Of a DNA stretch of 64,000 bases, positions 48,500-56,242 are shown piece by piece. Every line of letters begins with the position of its first letter. Position 1 is the first letter of the stretch. Below the pieces are notes generated by a model. The model was not told the DNA's origin. It saw only the letters and a list, made by a program, of their open reading frames with translations, and did not search any database. The position numbers were made by a program, and so were the translations under genes. This DNA comes from Pontiellaceae bacterium B12227 (GTDB lineage: Bacteria > Verrucomicrobiota > Kiritimatiellia > Kiritimatiellales > Pontiellaceae), in NCBI GenBank assembly GCA_029432775.1, contig JAROAZ010000009.1:145878-209877 (forward strand), in the 5' to 3' direction.

Positions 48500-49762
48500 T
48501 TATTTTGGCTTCACCGTCTGGTTCCAGCATCCGATAGAGGGGATCGGCCCCGTCGATTCCCTGTTCAACTCCACGGTGCAGTCCCGGAATCTCCCAAGGC
48601 ACGAAAAGCACACGCCCTTGTCCGGAAGAGTACATTCGCTACATGGCCCTTCGTAGTTCCATGGACGTATAGCTTTTCGCATGACGGGGGCATTCCACGC
48701 ATCCATCAGGGCGTGTGTGTCTTCCTTGATGTTGCCCAAGTCGATAGCCTTAATTCCGTGTTCCTCATCGGCAATGCATCCGACGCAGGGATGGATGGTT
48801 CCGCGCTTATCGATGTAGAGGTGGTGGCGGTACCGGTCGCATGCGGTGCCGACATAGGTTGCGCTGATTTCCCAAGATCTGCCGTACAGGTCTCGATCCA
48901 GATGCTGGAGTTTCCTGAACCCAAGCTCGGTGGTCTTGTCGGTCAGTCGCTGCTGGCACTCTCCGGCCCGTCCCCGTTCCAGAATGGTGTCGCAATCAAA
49001 AATGATGTTGTTCTCGCGGGCAAAGCGAAGCAGGCCTTCGAGTTCATCAAGGTTTTCCTTCATGATGGAGGTCACGACCCCCATTCTCGTTTTCTGATAG
49101 GCGGGGGAACCCGGTTCGCCGAACGGCTTATTGAAGCCCGCCGCCATAAGCGTCTTGAGCGCCGCTTCCCGACGGTCAAAGAAGGTGTGGTTGGGAGACA
49201 TTCCCGCAAGCTTGTTCTGCACCTCTTTCCTAGCACTGTTCCGTTTTACCAACAGAACAACATCCAACGGGGCAAGCTCGGCGGCCAGCGATTCATCGAT
49301 CCAGTGTCCGGTGGTGAAAACCGTCATGTGAAGGCCCAGCGAGTTTGCCGAGCGGATCAGCGAAAGCGCCAGTTCCCGGTTTTTCGGATGGAACGGTTCC
49401 CCCGCTCCGGGAATCGCGATCTTACCCCGGACCGGCTCATCTGTCTTAGCGTTTTCCGGGGGGCAGCCGAAGCGTTCCACCCGCTCCTCCGGGGAGGCAT
49501 CGTTCCAGTCCCTGATCTGTTTTGCCAACGGCTTGAATATGAATTCTTCGTAGGGTTTCCATTCGTATGTACCGACTCCTGCTACGTTTTCCGGATCGTT
49601 GTCCAGGCCTCCCGAAGCACAGAAGCAATACGGGCAATCGAGATCGCAATTACCCGGAATCTCGAACCATACGCTCTGCAGGATACCCCGGTCGGGGGTG
49701 GTTCCCAAACCCGCCTGGACGATCTGTCTTGGCGGTTCGTTTGTTTCAAATGTCTCTTCCAT
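48500..49762 (-). CDS. Radical SAM/SPASM-like protein
   Basis: The 420-residue product has the 4Fe-4S cluster motif CDLDCPYC (Cys39, 43, 46), then PGAGEPFHPKNRE, a radical SAM strand, and a Cys-rich C-terminus (HPCVGC, CSECTLPDKGVCFSC) like SPASM or twitch auxiliary-cluster regions. Such enzymes often modify peptides or proteins. Its gene lies between an ABC importer and a kinase pair on one operon, under operator C. A link to the repeat peptide 14 kb away is only a hypothesis based on the shared operator. Confidence 0.85.
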   Translation of the reverse strand: MEETFETNEPPRQIVQAGLGTTPDRGILQSVWFEIPGNCDLDCPYCFCASGGLDNDPENVAGVGTYEWKPYEEFIFKPLAKQIRDWNDASPEERVERFGCPPENAKTDEPVRGKIAIPGAGEPFHPKNRELALSLIRSANSLGLHMTVFTTGHWIDESLAAELAPLDVVLLVKRNSARKEVQNKLAGMSPNHTFFDRREAALKTLMAAGFNKPFGEPGSPAYQKTRMGVVTSIMKENLDELEGLLRFARENNIIFDCDTILERGRAGECQQRLTDKTTELGFRKLQHLDRDLYGRSWEISATYVGTACDRYRHHLYIDKRGTIHPCVGCIADEEHGIKAIDLGNIKEDTHALMDAWNAPVMRKAIRPWNYEGPCSECTLPDKGVCFSCLGRFRDCTVELNRESTGPIPSIGCWNQTVKPK

Positions 49763-49774
49763 CTACAGCAAAAC

Positions 49775-50542
49775 CTAACGTTCCATTGATTTGTATTGAT
49801 CGACCAGCCATTCTCTGGACGGCAGATCATCCACTTTCCGGTCGAAGTGTATGCCACCATCGTGCAACATGACAATCCGGTCTTTCGAGATATTTCCGAT
49901 CAGTACGTGATCTACGTTATGTGTGACCGAAATCACAGTCAATTCCTCCCTGTGGGCCACGTTCTTTGCGATATTCAGCAACCGAGGTCCGACGGTCGGA
50001 TCGGTCGATGCAAGGAATTCATCGAGCAGCAGGATCGGGGTGGAGGACGCGAGTGCGGCGGCCAGCACCAGTCCTTGTCTTTCCCCGCCCGAAAGGAACC
50101 GTACTTGCGTATGCAAACGCTTTTCCAGCCCCATATCCAGCTCGGAAAGATATTCCATGACGCGGGAGCGGCGTTGGCGGGTTTTGAAGAATCCAAGGCT
50201 GGGATAGGCCGAGTCGAAGAGGGAGAGCAGCACGTTCTCCTCCACGGTCATGGTGGGAACGAGGTTGGCCCCGGCGTTCTGCTCCACGAAGAAAACATGC
50301 TTTGCACGTTTTACGGAGCCGGTGCCCGTCATCTCTTTTCCCGAAATGGAAATCGATCCGGAAGAAGGCTGTAGTTCGCCGGATATGATCCGCAGCAACG
50401 TGCTTTTCCCGGAGCCGTTGACCCCAAGTAGATTGCACCACTGTGCACGGTTAAACTCCATCGACACCTCGCCAAGGGCCTGCCGGGGCGAACCGGAGCC
50501 GTTCCCGTCGAATACCTTTGATACCTTTTGAATCTCGATCAT
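49775..50542 (-). CDS. ABC transporter ATP-binding protein
   Basis: The 255-residue product starts at 50542 inside the permease stop (ATGA). It has Walker A GVNGSGKSTLL, signature LSGGERQGLVLA, and Walker B PILLLDEFLAS. It is closest in type to the ATPases that serve ABC_sub_bind/TrpXYZ-like importers. It is followed by the radical SAM gene after 12 bases. Confidence 0.92.
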   Translation of the reverse strand: MIEIQKVSKVFDGNGSGSPRQALGEVSMEFNRAQWCNLLGVNGSGKSTLLRIISGELQPSSGSISISGKEMTGTGSVKRAKHVFFVEQNAGANLVPTMTVEENVLLSLFDSAYPSLGFFKTRQRRSRVMEYLSELDMGLEKRLHTQVRFLSGGERQGLVLAAALASSTPILLLDEFLASTDPTVGPRLLNIAKNVAHREELTVISVTHNVDHVLIGNISKDRIVMLHDGGIHFDRKVDDLPSREWLVDQYKSMER

Positions 50543-51429
50543 AGCGGGTCGGCTCCAATGTTTGCGGATGCCCGATGTGCCAGAAGGTGCCGTTTCGCGG
50601 CCAGAACCGCGATCAGCAGGATTCCCGAGGCAAGCTTGAGATCCCATGGATTGAGCCCCATTCGGAGGCAGATCGTAGTCAGTATCTGATAGAGGAACAT
50701 GCCCAGTAACCCTGCAAGCACTAACCGTTGAAGGCTGCTAGGGGGAAGGATAGCCTCCCCGAGCAAAAGTGCGGCGAGCGACATGATCACAAGCCCGGTT
50801 CCCATGCCGATATCGGCGAATCCCTGCTGTTGAGCAATTAGTCCTCCCGACAATGCGGAAAGGGCATTTGCCAGCGGAAGCGACACCAGCATAAGGGATT
50901 CCTCGGAAAGTCCCCGCCTAACCACAACCTTCGGGTTTTCCCCGGCGGCGCGGAGGAAATATCCAAGGTTGGAGCGGAGAAACAAAAGCAGGAGCAGCGA
51001 GGCAACAACCAGAAAAACGAAACCTAGCGCGATATTCAACCCTTCGGCTGCAAAGAACTCGAAGAAACCCGGAAGGTCTCCCAGCGGTGTGTTGGAGCGG
51101 CCCATGATCCGAAGGTTGAGTGTGTAGAGGAGCGTCGTTGTTATGATGCCTGAAAGAAGCCGACTGATGCCGAGGCGGGTGTGGAGCAGAACGGTGAATG
51201 CTCCGGCACCGACTCCCCCCAGCATGCACAGTGCGACAGAAAGGACGGGCGGGTATCCGTGCATCAGGGCCATGGAGCAGATCGCCCCTCCCAGCGCACA
51301 GCTTCCGTCGATGGTGAGGTCGGGAAAGTTCGCGATCCGGAACGCAACCAGGATTGCTAGCGCGGCAAAACCGTAGACCGCTGTCATCTCGATGCTTGGA
51401 ACCAGAATGTCGAGAATGCTAAAATGCAT
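50539..51429 (-). CDS. ABC transporter permease, LivH/BPD_transp_2 type
   Basis: The 296-residue product has about 8-9 hydrophobic segments and the conserved SGIITTTLLYTLNLRIMG and GGLIAQQQGFADIGMGTG stretches of branched-chain-type permeases that partner ABC_sub_bind proteins. It lies 31 bases after the substrate-binding lipoprotein gene and overlaps the ATPase gene. Only one permease gene is present, so it probably acts as a homodimer. Confidence 0.9.
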   Translation of the reverse strand: MHFSILDILVPSIEMTAVYGFAALAILVAFRIANFPDLTIDGSCALGGAICSMALMHGYPPVLSVALCMLGGVGAGAFTVLLHTRLGISRLLSGIITTTLLYTLNLRIMGRSNTPLGDLPGFFEFFAAEGLNIALGFVFLVVASLLLLLFLRSNLGYFLRAAGENPKVVVRRGLSEESLMLVSLPLANALSALSGGLIAQQQGFADIGMGTGLVIMSLAALLLGEAILPPSSLQRLVLAGLLGMFLYQILTTICLRMGLNPWDLKLASGILLIAVLAAKRHLLAHRASANIGADPL

Positions 51430-51460
51430 GGAAAATTACTCCGACCAATCGGCCTTCCGA

Positions 51461-52420
51461 CTATTTAAGGTTTTCCGGGATTTCAATTCCCAGCAGTTCA
51501 GCCGCAGCCCTGTTGACTTTCAATGGAGCTTCGCTGTCCATTGCGACAGGCATCGATCCGGGATCGGTTCCGTTTTGCAGAATATCCATGGCGATTCGTG
51601 CGGTGACCTGTCCCAGCCGGTGGTGGTTCGGTGCGTAGCTGGCCAGCGAGCCTCGCTCGACCAGGTCGCCGGTGCCGCCGATCACGGGAATCTTGCTTGC
51701 CTTGGCAACCTTGATGAGAGCATCAAAGCCGCTTTGGAGGGTATTGTCCGGCAGCACGAAAACCACATCGCATCTTCCAGCGAGGCTTTTTGCCGCGTTG
51801 TAGACTTCTGAAGAGGAAGCCACCGGTACTTCCACAGCCTTGAGTCTGGCCTCTTCCAGGGCTGGCCGGACATACGACAGGGCGGCCTCGGTGTTTGCTT
51901 CCGAAGGGTTCATGATCATTCCCACAGTCTTGGCATCGGGGATAAGCTGCTTAATCAGTCCGATTTGCTTTTCGAACGGCCAGCGGTTGGAGGTGCCCGT
52001 GCGGTTTTTGCCCGGACGTTCCAGGGAATCCGCGATGCCTGCCTTGACAGGGTCGGTAATTGCGGCGAAGACGACGGGAATGGTTTGCGTCTCGCGGCAG
52101 GCGGATTGGGCGGAAGGGGTGGCGATAGGGATGATGATATCCACTCCGTCGCGCACGAACATCTTGTTGATCTGGGTGGCGACGACATTGTCTCCGTTCG
52201 CATTTTTCAGGAGCACTTTGTAGCCGTTTTCTTCCGTGATGTCGTTGGCCGCGAACTCCTCCATGATGCCGTCCGCCACCTCGTCGGCAACCGGATGCTG
52301 GATATACTGGTGCACACCAATGACGACAGTTTCGTCTTTCGAAGGGCTACAGCCAAAGTTCAGCAAAGTGCATATGACCAGTGCGGATTTCAGTGCGATC
52401 CATTTTCCTTTTTCACTCAT
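51461..52420 (-). CDS. ABC_sub_bind-family substrate-binding lipoprotein
   Basis: CGGAGGTTGAAA precedes the ATG at 52420; the 52462 start is rejected. The 319-residue product has a lipoprotein signal ending LLNFGC, then two periplasmic-binding lobes (TVVIGVHQYIQHPVADEV, VVFAAITDPVKAGIADSL, VFVLPDNTLQSGFDALIKVA). The family includes TrpX-like proteins that bind amino acids or similar small ligands; the ligand here is unknown. It is first in the minus-strand operon, 93 bases from operator C. Confidence 0.9.
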   Translation of the reverse strand: MSEKGKWIALKSALVICTLLNFGCSPSKDETVVIGVHQYIQHPVADEVADGIMEEFAANDITEENGYKVLLKNANGDNVVATQINKMFVRDGVDIIIPIATPSAQSACRETQTIPVVFAAITDPVKAGIADSLERPGKNRTGTSNRWPFEKQIGLIKQLIPDAKTVGMIMNPSEANTEAALSYVRPALEEARLKAVEVPVASSSEVYNAAKSLAGRCDVVFVLPDNTLQSGFDALIKVAKASKIPVIGGTGDLVERGSLASYAPNHHRLGQVTARIAMDILQNGTDPGSMPVAMDSEAPLKVNRAAAELLGIEIPENLK

Positions 52421-52512
52421 TTTCAACCTCCGTGGATTTCGGTTTTCAGTACCGTTTACCAATAGGCTTGATATTCCATCTGGCCGGATGTCGCCAGAAT
52501 TCGTTTAATAAA

Positions 52513-52540
52513 CAATATCGCGCGATATCGCGCGATGTTG
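52513..52540. promoter_or_regulatory. Operator-like palindrome C, best copy
   Basis: A 28-base near-perfect palindrome with half-site CAAYATCGCGCGAT sits 93 bases upstream of the importer operon. Related sites are at 34716 and 44286; a shorter TATCGCG-N6-CGCGATA lies at 52809-52828. Confidence 0.65.
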
Positions 52541-53185
52541 GAATGCAGGGTATCGGTCGGGGTTCGTATCGACGGAACCCGGTAGAATGAATTACCCTGA
52601 GAATTTGAAGGGGGGCCAATGGCTTGCCGGGAATTTATTCAGGCGGGAATAGACCCGAATAAACCCCGAATAAACATTTATTCGGGGTTTATTCAGGTTT
52701 GTCGGGAGGAACCGGCATTATAAAAACAGAAGGTGCGACGGGCCTGCAACAGTGCAAAAATTTACCCGCCAACGATTCCGGTTGCTACCGCTGGACTATC
52801 CTCATGTTTATCGCGATGGTGCGCGATATGGAAAAGGAAGAAGCCAACAAACCGATCAATGCGCACGCCACGAAGATTCTGAGTTTGGCCTAGATGTTTG
52901 AGGCAATGCATCAGGAAACGCCGGTCATAAAGTGAGATGGTTGTGCTGTGCATACCAGCACTATGCGCCAATTCTTCCTGTGAAACTAAGCTGGTTAGTT
53001 TCAGCAGGGGTGAATACTACTGCCGTCGGTGCCGGGGCGGAAAATGTGACCGGTGCAGATCCTCCTACCGTCCCGTTTATGAGCTGAGGCATGGTAGCAC
53101 GCTGTTCTGGTTTCACGTCATCGGGAATTGATTCCGGGTTAATTCAGCTTGTTGGGAGTTTCAGTCGAACGTGCGTTTTTGAGCC
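52541..53185. other. Gene-poor junction between the two accessory segments
   Basis: No convincing gene is seen here. The region holds the 18-bp inverted repeat, a TATCGCG-N6-CGCGATA site (52809-52828), and open frames of 60-65 codons. One (52937-53131, plus) has a Cys cluster (YYCRRCRGGKCDRC) and could be a small zinc protein or a fragment. The junction probably marks the edge of one inserted element. Confidence 0.4.
52657..52694. repeat. Perfect 18-bp inverted repeat
   Basis: GAATAAACCCCGAATAAA (52657-52674) faces its exact complement (52677-52694) over a two-base centre. There is no T-run after it. Shorter pieces (TTTATTC, GAATAAA) repeat just upstream. It may be an operator, a recombination site or an origin-type cruciform. 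Confidence 0.8.
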
Positions 53186-53650
53186 TTATTTCAAGGAGTT
53201 GGGTGTCGATTTTGAATCACAAATGCCGGAGGCTGACTGCCCGAATGTCCGGTTCATGTGGTAGAAGCAATCCCTGGCCAATTCATCGAACCCAGGTAAG
53301 TCATCCTTGATCAGGATGTCGAGTTTTCCATCGTTTCCGGTCAGGTGAATGGTTCGGCTGGACGCAGTTCTGTCCAGTCGCATTTCATCAAATCGGTTCC
53401 AGTCGTAATGCCTGTCGCCGATTTTTAACTGGCTTTCATTCAGGATGACCACATGTTTCCATCGGGGTCTAGTACTGAAAATCCAACGTCCGAATCCGTA
53501 TGCCAAAGGAGCCAATCCTATCCATCGGAAGTGTCCGATCGGGGAGATCGAAATGCCTGAGCCGATCAGAATCCAGAGAGCACATGAGATGGTGTTTTTT
53601 ACTAACGGCCATCGTGGATGATGGTAGCGTTTAGAATGGAACTGGATCAT
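53186..53650 (-). CDS. Small membrane protein with PH-like beta tail
   Basis: The ATG at 53650 (MIQFHSKRYHHPR) overlaps the upstream gene by 20 bases. The 154-residue product has two hydrophobic segments (about 19-38 and 42-60), followed by a beta-rich part (HVVILNESQLKIGDRHYDWN) resembling small bacterial PH-like domain proteins. It is not a recognised family. It is last of a four-gene operon with the SSB-like gene. Confidence 0.55.
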   Translation of the reverse strand: MIQFHSKRYHHPRWPLVKNTISCALWILIGSGISISPIGHFRWIGLAPLAYGFGRWIFSTRPRWKHVVILNESQLKIGDRHYDWNRFDEMRLDRTASSRTIHLTGNDGKLDILIKDDLPGFDELARDCFYHMNRTFGQSASGICDSKSTPNSLK

Positions 53651-53981
53651 TTTTAATCTCCCTCCTGATGTCCTCAATAGACGGCTTAGTTTTTTCCAAA
53701 GTCTGGAAATATGGATTGAGTGTACCCACCACTGGCAGACTGTTCATGTAGTCCTTGATTGAGCTGAATTGAGGGTTGAAAATCTGCATCCTCGGGAAAA
53801 CATTATCCGGTAGAACTTCATTCGGTCTTGGAATTAGATCTGTGGCTTCTGATCCGAAATATCCGGATATTAATCCGTAGTAGACGAAGGCATTGGCCAG
53901 CTGTGTCATCGGAACTTCGAGGTTCTGCGCAGCATGATACAGACATGGGATCTGGCGCTCGTAAATTTTAGGTGAATACAT
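53631..53981 (-). CDS. Hypothetical protein, 116 aa
   Basis: It starts within TAATG shared with the SSB-like gene stop. The product is soluble, with no recognised motif. It contains the only accessory-region copy of the TTCCA-N5-TGGAA palindrome (53694-53708), read here as FQTLEK, exactly like the copy in queA. Confidence 0.6.
   Translation of the reverse strand: MYSPKIYERQIPCLYHAAQNLEVPMTQLANAFVYYGLISGYFGSEATDLIPRPNEVLPDNVFPRMQIFNPQFSSIKDYMNSLPVVGTLNPYFQTLEKTKPSIEDIRREIKNDPVPF
53694..53708. repeat. TTCCA-N5-TGGAA palindrome
   Basis: The only exact copy noticed in the accessory half, read as FQTLE. Confidence 0.9.
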
Positions 53982-54295
53982 TATCTCATCCTCTGCAGCA
54001 GTAGACCGTTTGGATTCGCCACGACCTCAAGGCCGCTTACAACCTCGCCATACTCATTTTCAAAAACCGACTTAACGATTCTTCCGTTGATCTCCACCCG
54101 GAATTTCCTAAGTCCGGAATCGAGCAGGATATTCTTCTGTTCGGGTGAATAGTCGAAAACCACGCAGGGAATGAGTGTGGTGCCCGGGAATGGTTCTCCT
54201 TTGACCGGATACCTTGCCTTAAGCATGAAATGAATTCCTGTATCATTCACCTCTGGTTGGCGGGAGATGGTTCCGCTGAGCTGGACACTATTCAT
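53981..54295 (-). CDS. SSB-like OB-fold protein
   Basis: The 104-residue product begins MNSVQLSGTISRQPEVNDTG, the usual opening strand of single-stranded-DNA-binding proteins, and continues with strands of an OB fold (HFMLKARYPVKG, FRVEINGRIVKSVFENE). It lacks the acidic SSB tail. It is probably an element-encoded SSB or PriB-like protein. The gene overlaps the small gene upstream by ATGA. Confidence 0.65.
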   Translation of the reverse strand: MNSVQLSGTISRQPEVNDTGIHFMLKARYPVKGEPFPGTTLIPCVVFDYSPEQKNILLDSGLRKFRVEINGRIVKSVFENEYGEVVSGLEVVANPNGLLLQRMR

Positions 54296-54480
54296 GGTGT
54301 GTCCTCGTTACTGATCTCCAGATTCATTCGGTGCAACGAGTCCTTGATGGTTTCGATGATGTGGTCGAGTTTGAGTTCGATGTCGGCCAGCTGGCTTGAG
54401 ATCTCACGCGCCGTCTTGGCAGAGAACGGGGCGGGGGATTTATTCCGCCCCTGTATTTGGTGGGGGTGTATTGATTCCAT
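54292..54480 (-). CDS. Small helical protein, 62 aa
   Basis: The ATG at 54480 (MESIHPHQIQG) is chosen; TTG at 54498 is the alternative. The C-terminal half is a coiled-coil-like helix (LADIELKLDHIIETIKDSLH). It leads the SSB-like operon and overlaps the next gene by ATGA. The function is unknown. Confidence 0.5.
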   Translation of the reverse strand: MESIHPHQIQGRNKSPAPFSAKTAREISSQLADIELKLDHIIETIKDSLHRMNLEISNEDTP

Positions 54481-54557
54481 AGGAGTAACAGAAACCAAAT
54501 GGCTTTTAATGCGTTGCGCCTGATTGGTGGGAATCTATGGAATCAAACGGGCCAACA

Positions 54558-55793
54558 TTATGCTGAAAGCATCCGGGACAGGGTCAGCAGACGGGCAAGG
54601 ATGGTTCCCTGTATCCTCTCCTCCATATCGGAGGCGGGGGGATCATTCAGAAGTGGATTCAACCGTTCAAGAAAGCCAAGGGTCTGCCGCTTAGCCTGCG
54701 GGATGGAAAATCCAATGGATTTCCAGAACGCTTCCCAATGCCGAAGGCGAAGATCAGCGGGATTATATGTGCTGCCGATCTTCATCGCCATCCGGGGCGA
54801 CAGGCCGATAAAGGCCGTCGTGCAGACCAGATCGTACAGCGGGGTGAGCCCGACGAGCATCCGGTTTTCGACCGGTCGGTACAGTAGTGAAAAGTTTTTT
54901 CCGTGGGCATCATTGTTGCCGATCAGGTAATTGAAGATCACGGTTTCAAAAAGGGTAATCAAATCCTTAGCTGGCAGGGAGGATGCTTCGCGGATTATTC
55001 GGAAGCATTGTTCCGGTGTCGGGCCGCCCTCGTTCTGATATTTATATCGGCTTGGAATGCCCATGGCCTGGCAGAAGTCTTCCTGATGCAGGCGTTGGAG
55101 TTCAGTACCTTCTCCAGTTCGGTCATACCGCTCAACCATCAGGCATCGATGCGGCCCGATCTGGATTGCGTCAGCAGTTGCTGTCGGCAAACCAGCATTT
55201 CGGGCCAGTTTCATACAGTATGCCTCATTCTCAACCAATCCGGGAAAGCCCTTGATCTCCGGTTTCAGGATATGGGTGCTCGGTGATTCATGGAGGGGCA
55301 GGGCAAAGCCTTTTTCATCATGATAGATGGCCAGCTTGTTCTGGGCTCCGGCCAGAGATAAACGCACTTCTGCCTCCCCGGCAAGAAGAGGCTTGTTGGG
55401 TAGGGTGTCGAGAATTGTTGCAAGTTCCTCCAATGAGACCGGATGGTAGCTGTGCTCCTGAACCTCCAACTCCTGTTCCGGATCAAGGATGGTTACGGCT
55501 CCCGCGCATTCTCCCCCGATGACCTTCAGCATGGCGTAATCGTTCCCGGATGTGATCCCAATGTTACGAGCGATCAGATCCCGGTTGAAGTCTTCCGGCA
55601 AAAGGCCGCCGAAGTAGCCTGTACACTCCTGTTCAGCATAGGCTTCCTCGCGCAGTGGGAGGGATTGCGACAAAGGACTGGCGATGGGATCGCCAAGCCA
55701 TTCCGGTGCATATTGGAAAGAGAGTTTCCCAATGGAGTCTTGTGAGAGGGTGCCGGCTGGTCTGCCATGGAAATATACAATCAGGTTTTTCAT
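54558..55793 (-). CDS. hipA: HipA-type serine/threonine kinase toxin
   Basis: The 411-residue product has the HipA N-terminal strands (NLIVYFHGRPAGTL), YFGGLLPE, AGAVTIL, and LSLAGAQNKLAIYHDEKG as the ATP-binding loop. The kinase core follows (PSTHILKPEIK, GNNDAHGKNFSLLY with the catalytic Asp and Asn, LTPLYDLV as the metal motif). HipA kinases phosphorylate tRNA synthetases and cause persistence; the target here is unknown. The gene overlaps hipB (ATGA), the normal antitoxin-first order. Confidence 0.93.
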   Translation of the reverse strand: MKNLIVYFHGRPAGTLSQDSIGKLSFQYAPEWLGDPIASPLSQSLPLREEAYAEQECTGYFGGLLPEDFNRDLIARNIGITSGNDYAMLKVIGGECAGAVTILDPEQELEVQEHSYHPVSLEELATILDTLPNKPLLAGEAEVRLSLAGAQNKLAIYHDEKGFALPLHESPSTHILKPEIKGFPGLVENEAYCMKLARNAGLPTATADAIQIGPHRCLMVERYDRTGEGTELQRLHQEDFCQAMGIPSRYKYQNEGGPTPEQCFRIIREASSLPAKDLITLFETVIFNYLIGNNDAHGKNFSLLYRPVENRMLVGLTPLYDLVCTTAFIGLSPRMAMKIGSTYNPADLRLRHWEAFWKSIGFSIPQAKRQTLGFLERLNPLLNDPPASDMEERIQGTILARLLTLSRMLSA

Positions 55794-55993
55794 GCCGGTT
55801 CCTTCAATTCAATGTGAATACCCAGGCAGTTGAGAACCTGCAGCGCTTTCCCGATTTCACAGGTCTGCTTTCCATTTTCAAGATCCGAGATGAAACGGGG
55901 GGCGGTATTGGCTGTCATGGCCAGAGCACTCTGCGTAATGCCCTGCGCTTTGCGGGCACGGCGGATTGTTTTCCCGATTTCTCCAACTGTCAT
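55790..55993 (-). CDS. hipB: HipB-type Xre antitoxin
   Basis: The 67-residue product is a single Xre helix-turn-helix (GKTIRRARKAQGITQSALAM, ISDLENGKQT) of the HipB type and ends IHIELKEPA. It represses its own operon and inhibits HipA. Palindromic operators lie directly upstream (56005-56126). Confidence 0.92.
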   Translation of the reverse strand: MTVGEIGKTIRRARKAQGITQSALAMTANTAPRFISDLENGKQTCEIGKALQVLNCLGIHIELKEPA

Positions 55994-56004
55994 AATAGTC
56001 TCCG

Positions 56005-56126
56005 TTATTACCGAACGGGAATTAATATAGCTGTAAATTGAGGAATGACAAGAGAATATTACCGATCGGGAATAAGGCGTGTTGTGACGGCTCTATCTTC
56101 GCCATTTATTACCATGCGGTAATAAA
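56005..56126. promoter_or_regulatory. hipBA operator cluster, three palindromes
   Basis: Sites at 56005-56025 (TATTACCGAACGGGAATT), 56056-56074 (TATTACCGATCGGGAATA) and 56105-56126 (arms TTTATTACC and GGTAATAAA) share ATTACC-N4-GG-TAAT-like symmetry and are about 50 bases apart. They are suitable for HipB dimers. From 56127 to 56242 nothing else is seen. Confidence 0.7.
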
Positions 56127-56242
56127 ATGGAGCCGCATTCAATTAAAGTCGAGGAATCGGGATCTATTTATAGCGAGTTTAACGCTCCACGGGGGAACCA
56201 TACTTAAAGTGAAACGCTCCCTCGTTTTAACTCCTAAGAGTT

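Noticed and set aside
48212..49789. 525-codon plus-strand frame opposite the radical SAM gene
   Set aside because: The minus-strand protein has clear cluster cysteines and fits the operon; the plus frame is a shadow.
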